Shown: positions 7,405 through 15,517 of the stretch, piece after piece
Layout: every line of letters begins with the position of its first letter
How positions within the stretch are numbered: the first letter of the stretch is position 1
DNA from: Sphingomonadales bacterium UBA7473
GTDB taxonomy: Bacteria; Pseudomonadota; Alphaproteobacteria; Sphingomonadales; Sphingomonadaceae
DNA length: 19,308 nucleotides
Direction: 5' to 3'
NCBI GenBank assembly: GCA_002478575.1
Contig: DLOX01000276.1
Span: 1 to 19,308 of the forward strand
The notes under the pieces: model-generated
What the model saw: only the letters and a program-made list of their open reading frames with translations
Told to the model about the DNA's origin: nothing
Databases searched by the model: none
Position numbers and translations under genes: made by a program

Positions 7405-9876
7405 ATGCTTAGCCCAACGCCCCGACCCCATTTGATCGTCATCGGCAACGGGATGGCCGGCTGCCGAGCGGTTGAGGAAATCCTTGAGCGTGACGCGAGC
7501 CGTTTCCGCATCACTATCTTTGGTGCGGAACCGCGGGTCAATTATAATCGCATCATGCTGTCTCCTTTGCTTGCGGGGGAGAAGAGCTTTGAAGACATCA
7601 TCATCAATGGCCAAGAATGGTATGATGATCATGGGATCAATCTTGTCGCGGGTGATCCGGTGGTTGCCATCGACCGCGCTTCGAAGACCGTTACGTCGCG
7701 GTCTGGCCGGGTGGAAAGCTATGACAAGCTGATCCTTGCTACTGGTTCCGATCCCTTCATCATTCCGGTGCCGGGAAATGACCTGCAGGGCGTCATTAGC
7801 TTCCGCGACATGGACGATGTCGGGTCGATGTTGCGTGCGGCTTCTGGCGGCGGCGATGCTGTTGTGATTGGCGGCGGCCTTTTGGGGCTGGAGGCGGCGC
7901 ATGGCCTGTCTTTGCGTGGGATGAAGGTGACCGTTATCCATCTGATGAACACGCTGATGGAGCGGCAGCTGGATGAAGCCGCAGGCTGGCTCCTCAAGAC
8001 TGAGCTGGAAAAGCGCGGACAGCAGATACTGACGACAGCGGACACGGCGGAGATTTACGGCGAAGGCAAGGTCGAGGGGGTTCGCCTGAAAGACGGCCGC
8101 GAAATCCCGGCGAGCATTGTGGTGATGGCGGTTGGTATCCGCCCGAATGTGAAGCTGGCGCGTGATGCAGGGCTGGCCATTGGGCGCGGTATCCATGTTG
8201 ATGATCATCTTGTTACCAGCGACGCTGACATTCTCTCGGTCGGCGAATGCGTGGAGCATAGCGGGCAGGTCTACGGGCTTGTCGCGCCGATTTGGGATAT
8301 GTGCCGAAGCTTGGCCGATGGGCTGGTTGCGGAGCCATCGGGCTATACCGGTTCTGTCACCTCTACCAAGCTCAAGGTATCGGGCATTGATGTCTTCTCG
8401 GCAGGTGACTTCTCAGGCGGCGATGGCTGCGAGGATATTGTCATGCGGGACGCTTCTCGCGGCGTTTATAAGCGTGTAATCGTCAAGGAAGACAAGGTCG
8501 TAGGCGCGGTGCTTTATGGCGACACAGCGGACGGTAATTGGTATTTCGACCTGTTGAAGAAACAGGAAGATGTTTCGGAAATCCGCGACGCCCTGATCTT
8601 CGGCCAAGCCTTTGCAAGCGGCGGAGGAGCGGGAGCCAGCCCTTTTGATGCAGTCGCGGCGATGGCCGATGAAGCTGAGATTTGCGGCTGCAACGGCGTG
8701 TCCAAAGGCAAAGTCGTTGCGTGCATCAAAGGCGGCGCGCATGATCTGGATGCCGTGCGTTCGGGCTGCAAAGCGTCCGCGAGCTGCGGCCAGTGCACAG
8801 GGCTGGTCGAAAACCTGCTGGCGCTAACGCTGGGCGATGAATTCGCCGGTGAACGGCAAGTCAAACCAATGTGCAAATGCACCAGCTTCACCCATGAAGA
8901 TGTGCGCAAGGCAATTGTCGAGAAAGAACTGAAGTCGATCCCCGCAGTGATGCAGGCGCAGCATTGGACCACGCCCGATGGCTGTGCGTCCTGCCGCCCC
9001 GCGCTCAACTATTATCTGCTTTGCGCTTGGCCGGGCGAGGCGGTGGATGACCAGCAGAGCCGCTTCACTAATGAACGGATGCACGCCAATATCCAGAAGG
9101 ATGGCACTTATTCGGTCGTTCCGCGCATGTGGGGTGGCGTCACTACCCCCAATGAACTGCGTGCCATTGCCGATGCCGCTGATAAATACGGCGCGCGGAT
9201 GGTGAAGGTGACAGGCGGGCAAAGGCTCGACCTGTTTGGGATTAAGAAGGAAGACTTGCCCGCCATCTGGGCCGATCTGAACGCTGCGGGGATGGTCTCA
9301 GGCCATGCCTATGGCAAGGCGCTGCGGACCGTGAAGACTTGTGTTGGCAGCGAATGGTGCCGCTTTGGCACCCAAGATTCGACAGGACTTGGCATCAAGA
9401 CCGAACAGATGACCTGGGGCAGCTGGATGCCGCACAAGTTCAAGATCGCCGTATCTGGCTGCCCTCGAAATTGTGCAGAAGCCACGATCAAGGACTTTGG
9501 CGTGATCTGCGTTGATAGCGGCTATGAGCTGCTTGTCGGCGGCAATGGTGGCATCCATCTGCGCGGTACGGATTTGCTGTGCAAAGTGGCGACTGAGGAA
9601 GAGGCGTTGCTCTACTGTGCCGCCTTCATCCAGCTTTACCGTGAAGAGGCTCGATATTTGGATCGAACCGCGCCTTGGATCGAACGGGTCGGCATGGACT
9701 ATGTGAAAAGCCGGATCGTCGAAGATGCGGAGGGGCGGAAGGCACTGGCGGAACGCTTCGCCTATTCGCAAAGCATCTATCAAATCGACCCTTGGGCCAA
9801 ACGCGCGGCAGGGGAAGATGCCAAGCTGCATCAGCACCTAGCCGAAGTCCGTCCTTTTGCAGGAGTGGCGGCATGA
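7405..9876 (+). CDS. nirB: NirB, NAD(P)H-dependent assimilatory nitrite reductase large subunit
   Basis: This 823-residue cytosolic enzyme reduces nitrite to ammonium with NAD(P)H. Domains in order: FAD binding (GNGMAG, 14-19), NAD(P)H binding (GGGLLGLEA, 156-164), and a first BFD-type [2Fe-2S] domain (C427, C429, C461, C464). A second BFD-like cysteine set follows (C490, C492, C527, C530), then the sulfite/nitrite reductase ferredoxin-like and catalytic domains. Ligands for the [4Fe-4S]-siroheme centre are visible as C646-x5-C652 and C686-x3-C690 (SGCPRNCAEA). The length is normal for NirB and no key residue is missing. AAGGAC just upstream is the ribosome-binding site and overlaps the porin stop. 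The 3' end overlaps nirD by ATGA, suggesting coupled synthesis of the two subunits. The SUMT downstream feeds its siroheme cofactor. Confidence 0.95.
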   Translation: MLSPTPRPHLIVIGNGMAGCRAVEEILERDASRFRITIFGAEPRVNYNRIMLSPLLAGEKSFEDIIINGQEWYDDHGINLVAGDPVVAIDRASKTVTSRSGRVESYDKLILATGSDPFIIPVPGNDLQGVISFRDMDDVGSMLRAASGGGDAVVIGGGLLGLEAAHGLSLRGMKVTVIHLMNTLMERQLDEAAGWLLKTELEKRGQQILTTADTAEIYGEGKVEGVRLKDGREIPASIVVMAVGIRPNVKLARDAGLAIGRGIHVDDHLVTSDADILSVGECVEHSGQVYGLVAPIWDMCRSLADGLVAEPSGYTGSVTSTKLKVSGIDVFSAGDFSGGDGCEDIVMRDASRGVYKRVIVKEDKVVGAVLYGDTADGNWYFDLLKKQEDVSEIRDALIFGQAFASGGGAGASPFDAVAAMADEAEICGCNGVSKGKVVACIKGGAHDLDAVRSGCKASASCGQCTGLVENLLALTLGDEFAGERQVKPMCKCTSFTHEDVRKAIVEKELKSIPAVMQAQHWTTPDGCASCRPALNYYLLCAWPGEAVDDQQSRFTNERMHANIQKDGTYSVVPRMWGGVTTPNELRAIADAADKYGARMVKVTGGQRLDLFGIKKEDLPAIWADLNAAGMVSGHAYGKALRTVKTCVGSEWCRFGTQDSTGLGIKTEQMTWGSWMPHKFKIAVSGCPRNCAEATIKDFGVICVDSGYELLVGGNGGIHLRGTDLLCKVATEEEALLYCAAFIQLYREEARYLDRTAPWIERVGMDYVKSRIVEDAEGRKALAERFAYSQSIYQIDPWAKRAAGEDAKLHQHLAEVRPFAGVAA

Positions 9877-10220
9877 ACGGCGAATGGCTCGACATTGGTC
9901 CGCTCGATCAACTCCCCGCCATGGGTGCACGAACGCTGCCCGTGCGCGGCGGCGATGAGATTGCGATTTTCCGCACCGCCAATGGCCAAGTCTATGCGCT
10001 GGTCAATAAATGCCCGCATAAGCAGGGGCCGCTTTCGCAAGGCATTGTTCACGATACGTCTGTCACTTGTCCCCTGCATAATTGGCGGATCAGCTTGGTC
10101 AGCGGCAAAGCACTTGGTGAGGATGAAGGGTGCGTGCCGACCATCCCCGTGAAGGTCGATGGCGGTCGCATGTTCCTAAAGCGCGATGCAGTCATGGCTT
10201 CGGTGCGCGAGGCTGCGTGA
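9873..10220 (+). CDS. nirD: NirD, nitrite reductase small subunit (Rieske)
   Basis: This 115-residue Rieske-type [2Fe-2S] protein partners with NirB. The ligand sets CPH (C47, H49) and CPLH (C66, H69) are both intact, spaced as in active Rieske clusters. This contrasts with enteric NirD proteins, which as I recall have lost the ligands. The start ATG 9873 overlaps the nirB stop (ATGA), and the stop TGA at 10218-10220 overlaps the GTG start of the nitrate reductase. A longer open frame from 9675 exists but would overlap nirB by about 200 bases and adds nothing conserved. It is too short and too tightly linked to nirB to be a ring-hydroxylating dioxygenase ferredoxin. Confidence 0.93.
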   Translation: MNGEWLDIGPLDQLPAMGARTLPVRGGDEIAIFRTANGQVYALVNKCPHKQGPLSQGIVHDTSVTCPLHNWRISLVSGKALGEDEGCVPTIPVKVDGGRMFLKRDAVMASVREAA

Positions 10221-12781
10221 AGCCCATTAAAACCACTTGCCCCTATTGCGGCGTGGGGTGCGGCATCATCGCCACCCCAACCGGCGAACGCAGCCTACAG
10301 ATCAAAGGCGATCCGGATCACCCCGCCAACCGCGGCAAGCTCTGTTCCAAAGGCACGCATTTGGGCGAGACGCTCGGGCTGAAGGGGCGGCTGCTCTATC
10401 CAGAGGTTGGTGGCGAGCGGGTTGATTGGGACAGCGCGCTTGACGCGGTCGCCAAAGGCTTCCGCGAAGCCATTGACACTTACGGCCCCGACAGCGTCGC
10501 CATTTACGGCTCCGGCCAATTGCTAACCGAGGACTATTACGCCGCCAATAAGCTGATGAAGGGTTATATCGGCACCGCCAATATCGACACCAACAGCCGC
10601 TTGTGCATGGCCAGCGCCGTCGTCGCGCACAACCGGGCTTTTGGCGAGGATGTGGTGCCGGTCAGCTATGACGATATTGATGCGGCTGAGCTCATTGTGC
10701 TGGTGGGGTCCAACACCGCCTGGTGTCATCCGATCATCTGGCAGCGGATTGAGGCGGCTCGGGAATCTAATGGCACGAAGTTGGTGGTCATAGATCCGCG
10801 CCGGACAGAGACAGCTGCTGGGGCCGACTTGCACCTCCCCATCCGCCTTGATGGCGATACGGCCCTGTTCAATGCGGCGTTGGCTGAGATGAAGGTGCGT
10901 GGGCTGATTGATGAGGACTATCTCGCTCAGCATGTGGTGGTGCCGGAAGGTTTTTGGGACGCCCTCTGCAGCCCGATGCAAAACGAGGACCTAACCGGTC
11001 TCGACACCAATCGGCTAGCCACCTTCTTTGACCTCCTTGCGACCCACTCTCGCACGCTTACGATCTTCAGTATGGGCGCGAACCAGTCAGTCGGTGGCGT
11101 CGACAAGGGCAATGCGATCATCAACCTGCACTTGGCCACCGGTCGCATCGGTAAGCCCGGCGCCGGGCCTTTCAGCATAACGGGCCAGCCCAATGCCATG
11201 GGCGGGCGTGAAGTGGGAGGCCTTGCGACCACACTCGCGGTTCACATGGGCTTTTCCGAGGAAGAACGCACCGCCGCACAACGCTTTTGGAACTCTCCCG
11301 TGATCGCTCCCGGCCCGGGCCTTAAAGCCGTCGACCTGTTCCGTGCAGTCGACAGCGGCCAGATCAAAGCGCTGTGGATCATGGCGACTAACCCTGCCGT
11401 CTCTATGCCCGATGCCGGGTTTGTCCGCGCAGCCATTGCTAAATGCCCGCTGGTGATTGTCAGCGACATAATCGCCGATACGGACACGGCAAAGCTTGCT
11501 CATATCAAATTGCCCGCGCTGGGTTGGGGTGAGAAAGACGGAACCGTCACCAACAGTGAACGCGTGATTAGCCGCCAACGCGCTGTGTTTGCCGCTCCCG
11601 GTGAGCAGCGCGCCGATTGGTCCATCATTGCCGACGTAGCACAGAAGATGGGCTTTTCGGACGGTTTCAACTGGGCGAGCAATGCAGATATCTTCGCCGA
11701 ATATGCGGCAATGACTCGTGCCTGCAATACAGGGAAGCGTGCGTTAGTTGTTCCTGATCCAGTTGACTATGACAGCATGCCGCCCTTCCAATGGGGCGGC
11801 GGATACCCCTTTGCCGATGGGCGCTATTCCCATCCTGACGGCAAAGCTCGGCTGGTTCCCGTAAAGCCCATCCTGCCATCCCGAGACGCGCTACTCCTCA
11901 ACACCGGGCGTTACCGGGATCAGTGGCACACGATGACACGCACTGGCCTTTCGCCTCGACTTTCACAGCATCGGCGCGAGCCGCTTTTGGAAATCCACCC
12001 ACAAGATGCCGCAACGAGTGGCCTGATTGATCGCAGCTTTGCTGAGGTGGAGAGCATATCGGGCAAAAGTCGGTTCAGGGTGAATGTGACCGAAGGCCAG
12101 CGTCCCGGTGAACTGTTTGCGCCGATGCACTGGACCGATCAATTGGCAAGCGATGGCCGAGCCAACCGCTCAGTCACGCCAGAAGTTGATCCGCTTTCCG
12201 GCCAACCCGGCTTCAAGAAAAGCGCCGTCCGCATTGCGCCCTTTGCAGCCGACTGGCGCGGTTTTCTTGTCACGCGCGAGCGCCCTCGATTCGCGGCAGA
12301 CATTTTCTGGACCGCATCGCGCCTCTCCGAAGGCTGGCTGATTGAACTGGCGGGCCTCGGCCCCATAGATGCCAAAGCACTGCTCCCTGAGGGCGAAATC
12401 CTCGAAGCCTTTGACAAAGCCCGCGGCACGCGCCGCATCGCCGTCCGCACCGACGATGGCACATTGGCGGCGGCGCTCTTCCTCACCCGATCTGGGACGC
12501 TTCCAGACCGGGATTGGATCGCCGCTCAGCTCTCAACCGACGCAGCAAGTGCGCCGGAACTGTTGGCCGGTCGACCGGCCACACCCGCACCGGATCGCGG
12601 CCCTATCGTCTGCGTTTGCTTCGATGTTGGCACCAAGACCATTTTAGGCGCAATATCTGACCAGCGCCTGACGAGCGTGGAAGGGGTCGGCACAGCGCTC
12701 AACGCAGGGACGAATTGCGGCTCTTGCCGCCCCGCTATCCGCGCGCTGCTTGAATCCGTGAAGGAGCTGGAACATGCCTGA
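10217..12781 (+). CDS. nasA: NasA, assimilatory nitrate reductase catalytic subunit with C-terminal [2Fe-2S] domain
   Basis: This 854-residue cytosolic molybdoenzyme reduces nitrate to nitrite. The N-terminal [4Fe-4S] site is C8-x2-C11-x3-C15 with C43 (CPYCGVGC and KLCSKG). The likely molybdenum ligand is C130 in NSRLCMAS, and the bis-MGD cofactor domains follow. A molybdopterin-dinucleotide-binding barrel lies around residues 550-660. The last 56 residues form a BFD-like [2Fe-2S] domain (C799, C801, C834, C837), a fusion seen in several proteobacterial NasA proteins that lets the enzyme take electrons internally. I placed the start at GTG 10217, which overlaps the nirD stop as GTGA; the open frame extends upstream to 10130 but lies within nirD. 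No separate flavoprotein donor (NasB/NasC type) is encoded here. The 3' end overlaps the next gene by 8 bases. Confidence 0.93.
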   Translation: MKPIKTTCPYCGVGCGIIATPTGERSLQIKGDPDHPANRGKLCSKGTHLGETLGLKGRLLYPEVGGERVDWDSALDAVAKGFREAIDTYGPDSVAIYGSGQLLTEDYYAANKLMKGYIGTANIDTNSRLCMASAVVAHNRAFGEDVVPVSYDDIDAAELIVLVGSNTAWCHPIIWQRIEAARESNGTKLVVIDPRRTETAAGADLHLPIRLDGDTALFNAALAEMKVRGLIDEDYLAQHVVVPEGFWDALCSPMQNEDLTGLDTNRLATFFDLLATHSRTLTIFSMGANQSVGGVDKGNAIINLHLATGRIGKPGAGPFSITGQPNAMGGREVGGLATTLAVHMGFSEEERTAAQRFWNSPVIAPGPGLKAVDLFRAVDSGQIKALWIMATNPAVSMPDAGFVRAAIAKCPLVIVSDIIADTDTAKLAHIKLPALGWGEKDGTVTNSERVISRQRAVFAAPGEQRADWSIIADVAQKMGFSDGFNWASNADIFAEYAAMTRACNTGKRALVVPDPVDYDSMPPFQWGGGYPFADGRYSHPDGKARLVPVKPILPSRDALLLNTGRYRDQWHTMTRTGLSPRLSQHRREPLLEIHPQDAATSGLIDRSFAEVESISGKSRFRVNVTEGQRPGELFAPMHWTDQLASDGRANRSVTPEVDPLSGQPGFKKSAVRIAPFAADWRGFLVTRERPRFAADIFWTASRLSEGWLIELAGLGPIDAKALLPEGEILEAFDKARGTRRIAVRTDDGTLAAALFLTRSGTLPDRDWIAAQLSTDAASAPELLAGRPATPAPDRGPIVCVCFDVGTKTILGAISDQRLTSVEGVGTALNAGTNCGSCRPAIRALLESVKELEHA

Positions 12782-13565
12782 ATTGATCGCACCTGGAACG
12801 GTTTGGCTGGTAGGCGCAGGCCCTGGTGACCCGGACCTTTTGACCAGAAAGGCGGAAAAGCTCATCTCTGCTGCGGACATCATTTTCTATGACGCATTGG
12901 TTGGCTCCGGCGTCCTCGATCTGATCCCTGACCATGTCGAGCGGGTCAGCGTCGGCAAACGTTCCGGTCGGCACTCAAAGGATCAAGGGACAATCTGCGG
13001 CCTAATCGTCGAGGCGGCACTTTTGGGCAAGCGCGTTGTCCGGTTGAAAGGCGGCGATCCGAGCATCTTTGGCCGCACCACAGAAGAACTTGATGCTTGC
13101 GCGGGAAAAGGCATTCCTGTTCATATTTGTCCGGGCGTCACCGCTGCCAGCGCCGCAGCCGCTTCGGCGGGCCTCTCGCTGACGTTAAGAGGGGCCGCAC
13201 GCAAACTAAGCTTCATCACCGCCCATGCCCGCGCTGGTGAGCCCCTAGATATAGATTGGAACGCCCTTGCTGATCCAGAAGCGACTCTTGCAATCTACAT
13301 GGGCAAGGGCGCTGCGCACGACATTTCGGCTCATCTGATCAAAGCAGGCCTCTCGCCCAAGACCCCTGCCATGATAGTGGAGAATGCGTCACTCCCCAAC
13401 GAACGCATCGTCCACACGCGCCTTGACCTACTTTCTATCGCGGTAGGTGCAAAAGTGACCGATGGACCTGCTTTGCTTTTGATCGGTGCTGCTGTTGGTC
13501 GGCCTCGACCAGACGGTGCCGAGAATATTGTGTCGGCCAAAAAAGTCGACTTGTTGATCTCCTGA
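12774..13565 (+). CDS. cobA: uroporphyrinogen-III C-methyltransferase (SUMT)
   Basis: This 263-residue enzyme methylates uroporphyrinogen III twice with S-adenosylmethionine to give precorrin-2, the branch-point precursor of siroheme and cobalamin. Family motifs are clear: VGAGPGDPDLLT near the start, RLKGGDPSIFGR, and PGVTAASAAA. It is a stand-alone methyltransferase of usual length, without the CysG-type dehydrogenase/ferrochelatase half. It overlaps nasA by 8 bases, and AAGGAG lies within nasA at a good distance from ATG 12774. As last gene of the nitrate operon it most likely serves siroheme supply for NirB; the oxidation and iron-insertion steps must be encoded elsewhere. The label cobA versus cysG is naming preference, and the enzymatic call is firm. 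Confidence 0.92.
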   Translation: MPELIAPGTVWLVGAGPGDPDLLTRKAEKLISAADIIFYDALVGSGVLDLIPDHVERVSVGKRSGRHSKDQGTICGLIVEAALLGKRVVRLKGGDPSIFGRTTEELDACAGKGIPVHICPGVTAASAAAASAGLSLTLRGAARKLSFITAHARAGEPLDIDWNALADPEATLAIYMGKGAAHDISAHLIKAGLSPKTPAMIVENASLPNERIVHTRLDLLSIAVGAKVTDGPALLLIGAAVGRPRPDGAENIVSAKKVDLLIS

Positions 13566-13579
13566 TTACAAGTAGGCAT

Positions 13580-13629
13580 TTTCGGAGCTTCTAATACCGA
13601 AATTGGGTGCCGACCCTAGTGCTACCCAA
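13580..13629. terminator. convergent gene junction with two inverted repeats
   Basis: The 56 bases between the converging SUMT and dehalogenase genes contain TTTCGG/CCGAAA (13580-13585 and 13597-13602) and TTGGGT/ACCCAA (13603-13608 and 13624-13629). The second overlaps the dehalogenase stop and, read on the minus strand, is followed by TTTCGG. Either could act as a terminator, but T runs are short on both strands. Confidence 0.3.
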
Positions 13630-14509
13630 AAGAATCCAACGCTGACTTCGCCACTTGCTCGCCCCATTCCTGCACGAAATGGCCAGCCTCCGCGATGACC
13701 ATGGGCTCCGGGCAACCCCGAATATTGCCGCGCAGGCTTTGCATTGCGGCGGGCGTGATCACGGGGTCTGAGCCGCCGATTGCCATGAAGCTTTCGCCTG
13801 ACGAATGATCGCGGAACCAATCTCTCCCTGCCCGACCATGCTCCGATCCAGGGGTGTCGATCGTGCCAGGAACAAGTTCCGGGAAACGCCGGACACCTGC
13901 TTTATACTCAATGCTGGGAAAGGGAGCACCATAGGCTGCCGCTTCTGCATCGGAGAGCACCGACGTGCCGCGCTTGAACAGGCTTGCCACATCCATATCA
14001 GGTTGTGACCGGTTGAACGCTTTCCAAGCTTCAAAGCCGGGTCCAAGAGACTGCTCGCCAGTTGGGAAGGCCGTGTTCATGACGATGAGGCGCTTGAAGC
14101 GATCTGGCATTTGATAGGGAATGGTTAAGCCCAATAGCCCGCCCCAATCCTGACAGACCAGTGTGATGTTCTGAAGGTCCAGCGTTTCGATAAATTCGAT
14201 CAGCGCGTTGCGGTGAAATTCGATCGTGTAGACATTGTCATCCACTGGTTTGTCAGACCGGCCAAAGCCAAAGAGATCCGGTGCAAGCACCCGGCCATGA
14301 TTGGCAAAAATGGGGATCATCTTTCGATAAAGATAGGACCAGCTTGGTTGGCCGTGAAGGCAGAGGAAAACCGGCGCGCTGGGCTCGCGCAGGCCTTCAT
14401 CCAGATAATGCATCCGAAGGCCGTTCTTCTGCTCCAAATAATGTGGCGCAAAGGGATAGCCCGGCAAGTTGATGAAATGGTCGTCAGGAGTGCGGAGCGC
14501 TTCGATCAT
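13622..14509 (-). CDS. haloalkane dehalogenase, DhlA-like (HLD-I)
   Basis: This 295-residue alpha/beta hydrolase resembles Xanthobacter DhlA along its whole length as I remember that protein. Catalytic residues are in place: nucleophile D121 in QDWGG, acid D248 in GGSDP, base H277 in AGHFVQEWGEQVA. Halide-binding tryptophans appear to be W122, next to the nucleophile, and W162 in the cap segment GFEAWK. The oxyanion-hole loop reads HGQP where DhlA has HGEP. The family hydrolyses a carbon-halogen bond to an alcohol and free halide in the cytosol. I chose ATG 14509 because AAGGA lies eight bases upstream and MIEALRTPD matches the DhlA start; an upstream GTG at 14533 would overlap the preceding stop. 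It is last in a four-gene minus-strand operon. An epoxide or ester hydrolase is less likely given both tryptophans. Confidence 0.85.
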   Translation of the reverse strand: MIEALRTPDDHFINLPGYPFAPHYLEQKNGLRMHYLDEGLREPSAPVFLCLHGQPSWSYLYRKMIPIFANHGRVLAPDLFGFGRSDKPVDDNVYTIEFHRNALIEFIETLDLQNITLVCQDWGGLLGLTIPYQMPDRFKRLIVMNTAFPTGEQSLGPGFEAWKAFNRSQPDMDVASLFKRGTSVLSDAEAAAYGAPFPSIEYKAGVRRFPELVPGTIDTPGSEHGRAGRDWFRDHSSGESFMAIGGSDPVITPAAMQSLRGNIRGCPEPMVIAEAGHFVQEWGEQVAKSALDSFG

Positions 14510-14529
14510 CGGCTTGTCCTTCTTTTCTA

Positions 14530-15498
14530 TCACTGTGCGGTAACAATGATGTTGGTCTGTTGGCCCAAATCAATCAAGCCATCTTCCGTTGCGATGGTTG
14601 CTGTCATGGTTTGTCCAGGTTGGAGATATTTTGGGTTCTTTAGCTGCCCTTTTAAGAACATCATGAAACGCTTTTTGGGGCTCAAAAGAAAGTTCGCCCA
14701 TTTTTGGACGGTGGCTGACGGTGGATGCAACGCAACCCCGCCGGGCGTTCCGGTTGCGATCAAATCCCCGGCCCTCAAGTCCATGATTTGCGAAAGTTCA
14801 GTCAGCGTCGCTGGCGGCGCAAAGATCATATCGCCCGCATAATCCTTCTGCCGGACTTCGCCATTAACGCAGAGAGTCAGGAGCAGATCCTTGATCCGAA
14901 GCCCCTCTTCAGCGGTAATGAGAACCAGCCAAGGTCCAACCGGGCCGAAGGTGCGATAGCTTTTGGCCTTGTGAAATTGCTCATGACTGATCTGCACATC
15001 GCGGGCTGAGACATCATTGACGATGACAAGCCCACCAACCCATTCACCGACGGTTTCGGGGGCCACTTCAATCGGTCCACCAAAGCCCTTCCGAAGAACA
15101 AGGCCTAGCTCAATCTCATAGTCGAGCAGCATCACATGTTTGGGTTTGATGATGTCCGTATTGGCCGGGGAAATGCAGGAGGAGGCTTTGCGGAACAAGA
15201 CATTGTTGACGACACTTGCGGGATCGCGCCCAACCTCGCGGACGTGATTGGCGTAGTTTGTCGCCTGACAGACAAACTCTGCATCCTGTGTCACGGGGCT
15301 GAGCCATTTAGCCGCAGCCAAATCGATGGGTCTGCCAGTGGGAGATTGGGCCAAGGCGCGTGCGGCCTCTTCTCCACCCTCTTCAAAGAAGGCGCGAGTT
15401 GTGGGATAGTCTCCGTCAATTGGAAGCAAACCTAGGGAGGTTTCCACCGCCCAAATCGAGGCCCCATTTACTTCCAGTCTGGCAACACGTGTGGCCAT
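14530..15498 (-). CDS. fumarylacetoacetate hydrolase (FAH) family protein
   Basis: This 322-residue cytosolic enzyme has the FAH fold. The metal site is visible as DYEIELG (E128, E130) and VNDVSARD (D162), followed by a GTPGGV loop near residue 250. An N-terminal region of about 70 residues precedes the fold, as in larger members acting on acylpyruvates or ring-cleavage products. The family hydrolyses, decarboxylates or isomerises beta-diketo acids, often the step after aromatic ring opening. The neighbours (aromatic hydroxylase, extradiol-like VOC protein) suggest a ring-fission product as substrate; this is inference. GGGAGA stands seven bases upstream of ATG 15498. The preceding hydroxylase gene ends 19 bases upstream, and the dehalogenase follows after 20 bases, so co-transcription is likely. 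Confidence 0.85.
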   Translation of the reverse strand: MATRVARLEVNGASIWAVETSLGLLPIDGDYPTTRAFFEEGGEEAARALAQSPTGRPIDLAAAKWLSPVTQDAEFVCQATNYANHVREVGRDPASVVNNVLFRKASSCISPANTDIIKPKHVMLLDYEIELGLVLRKGFGGPIEVAPETVGEWVGGLVIVNDVSARDVQISHEQFHKAKSYRTFGPVGPWLVLITAEEGLRIKDLLLTLCVNGEVRQKDYAGDMIFAPPATLTELSQIMDLRAGDLIATGTPGGVALHPPSATVQKWANFLLSPKKRFMMFLKGQLKNPKYLQPGQTMTATIATEDGLIDLGQQTNIIVTAQ

Positions 15499-15517
15499 GA
15501 ATTTTCTCCCTTAAAGA

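Noticed and set aside
9675..9872. Longer nirD beginning inside nirB
   Set aside because: The extension overlaps nirB in another frame and is not Rieske-like; ATG 9873 with the ATGA overlap is normal for this gene pair.
10130..10216. Longer nasA beginning inside nirD
   Set aside because: The [4Fe-4S] motif starts eight residues after GTG 10217, as expected for NasA, and the upstream codons belong to nirD.
14213..14842. Long plus-strand open frame across the dehalogenase and FAH genes
   Set aside because: It is a shadow of two well-supported minus-strand genes, with no recognisable domain and no ribosome-binding site.
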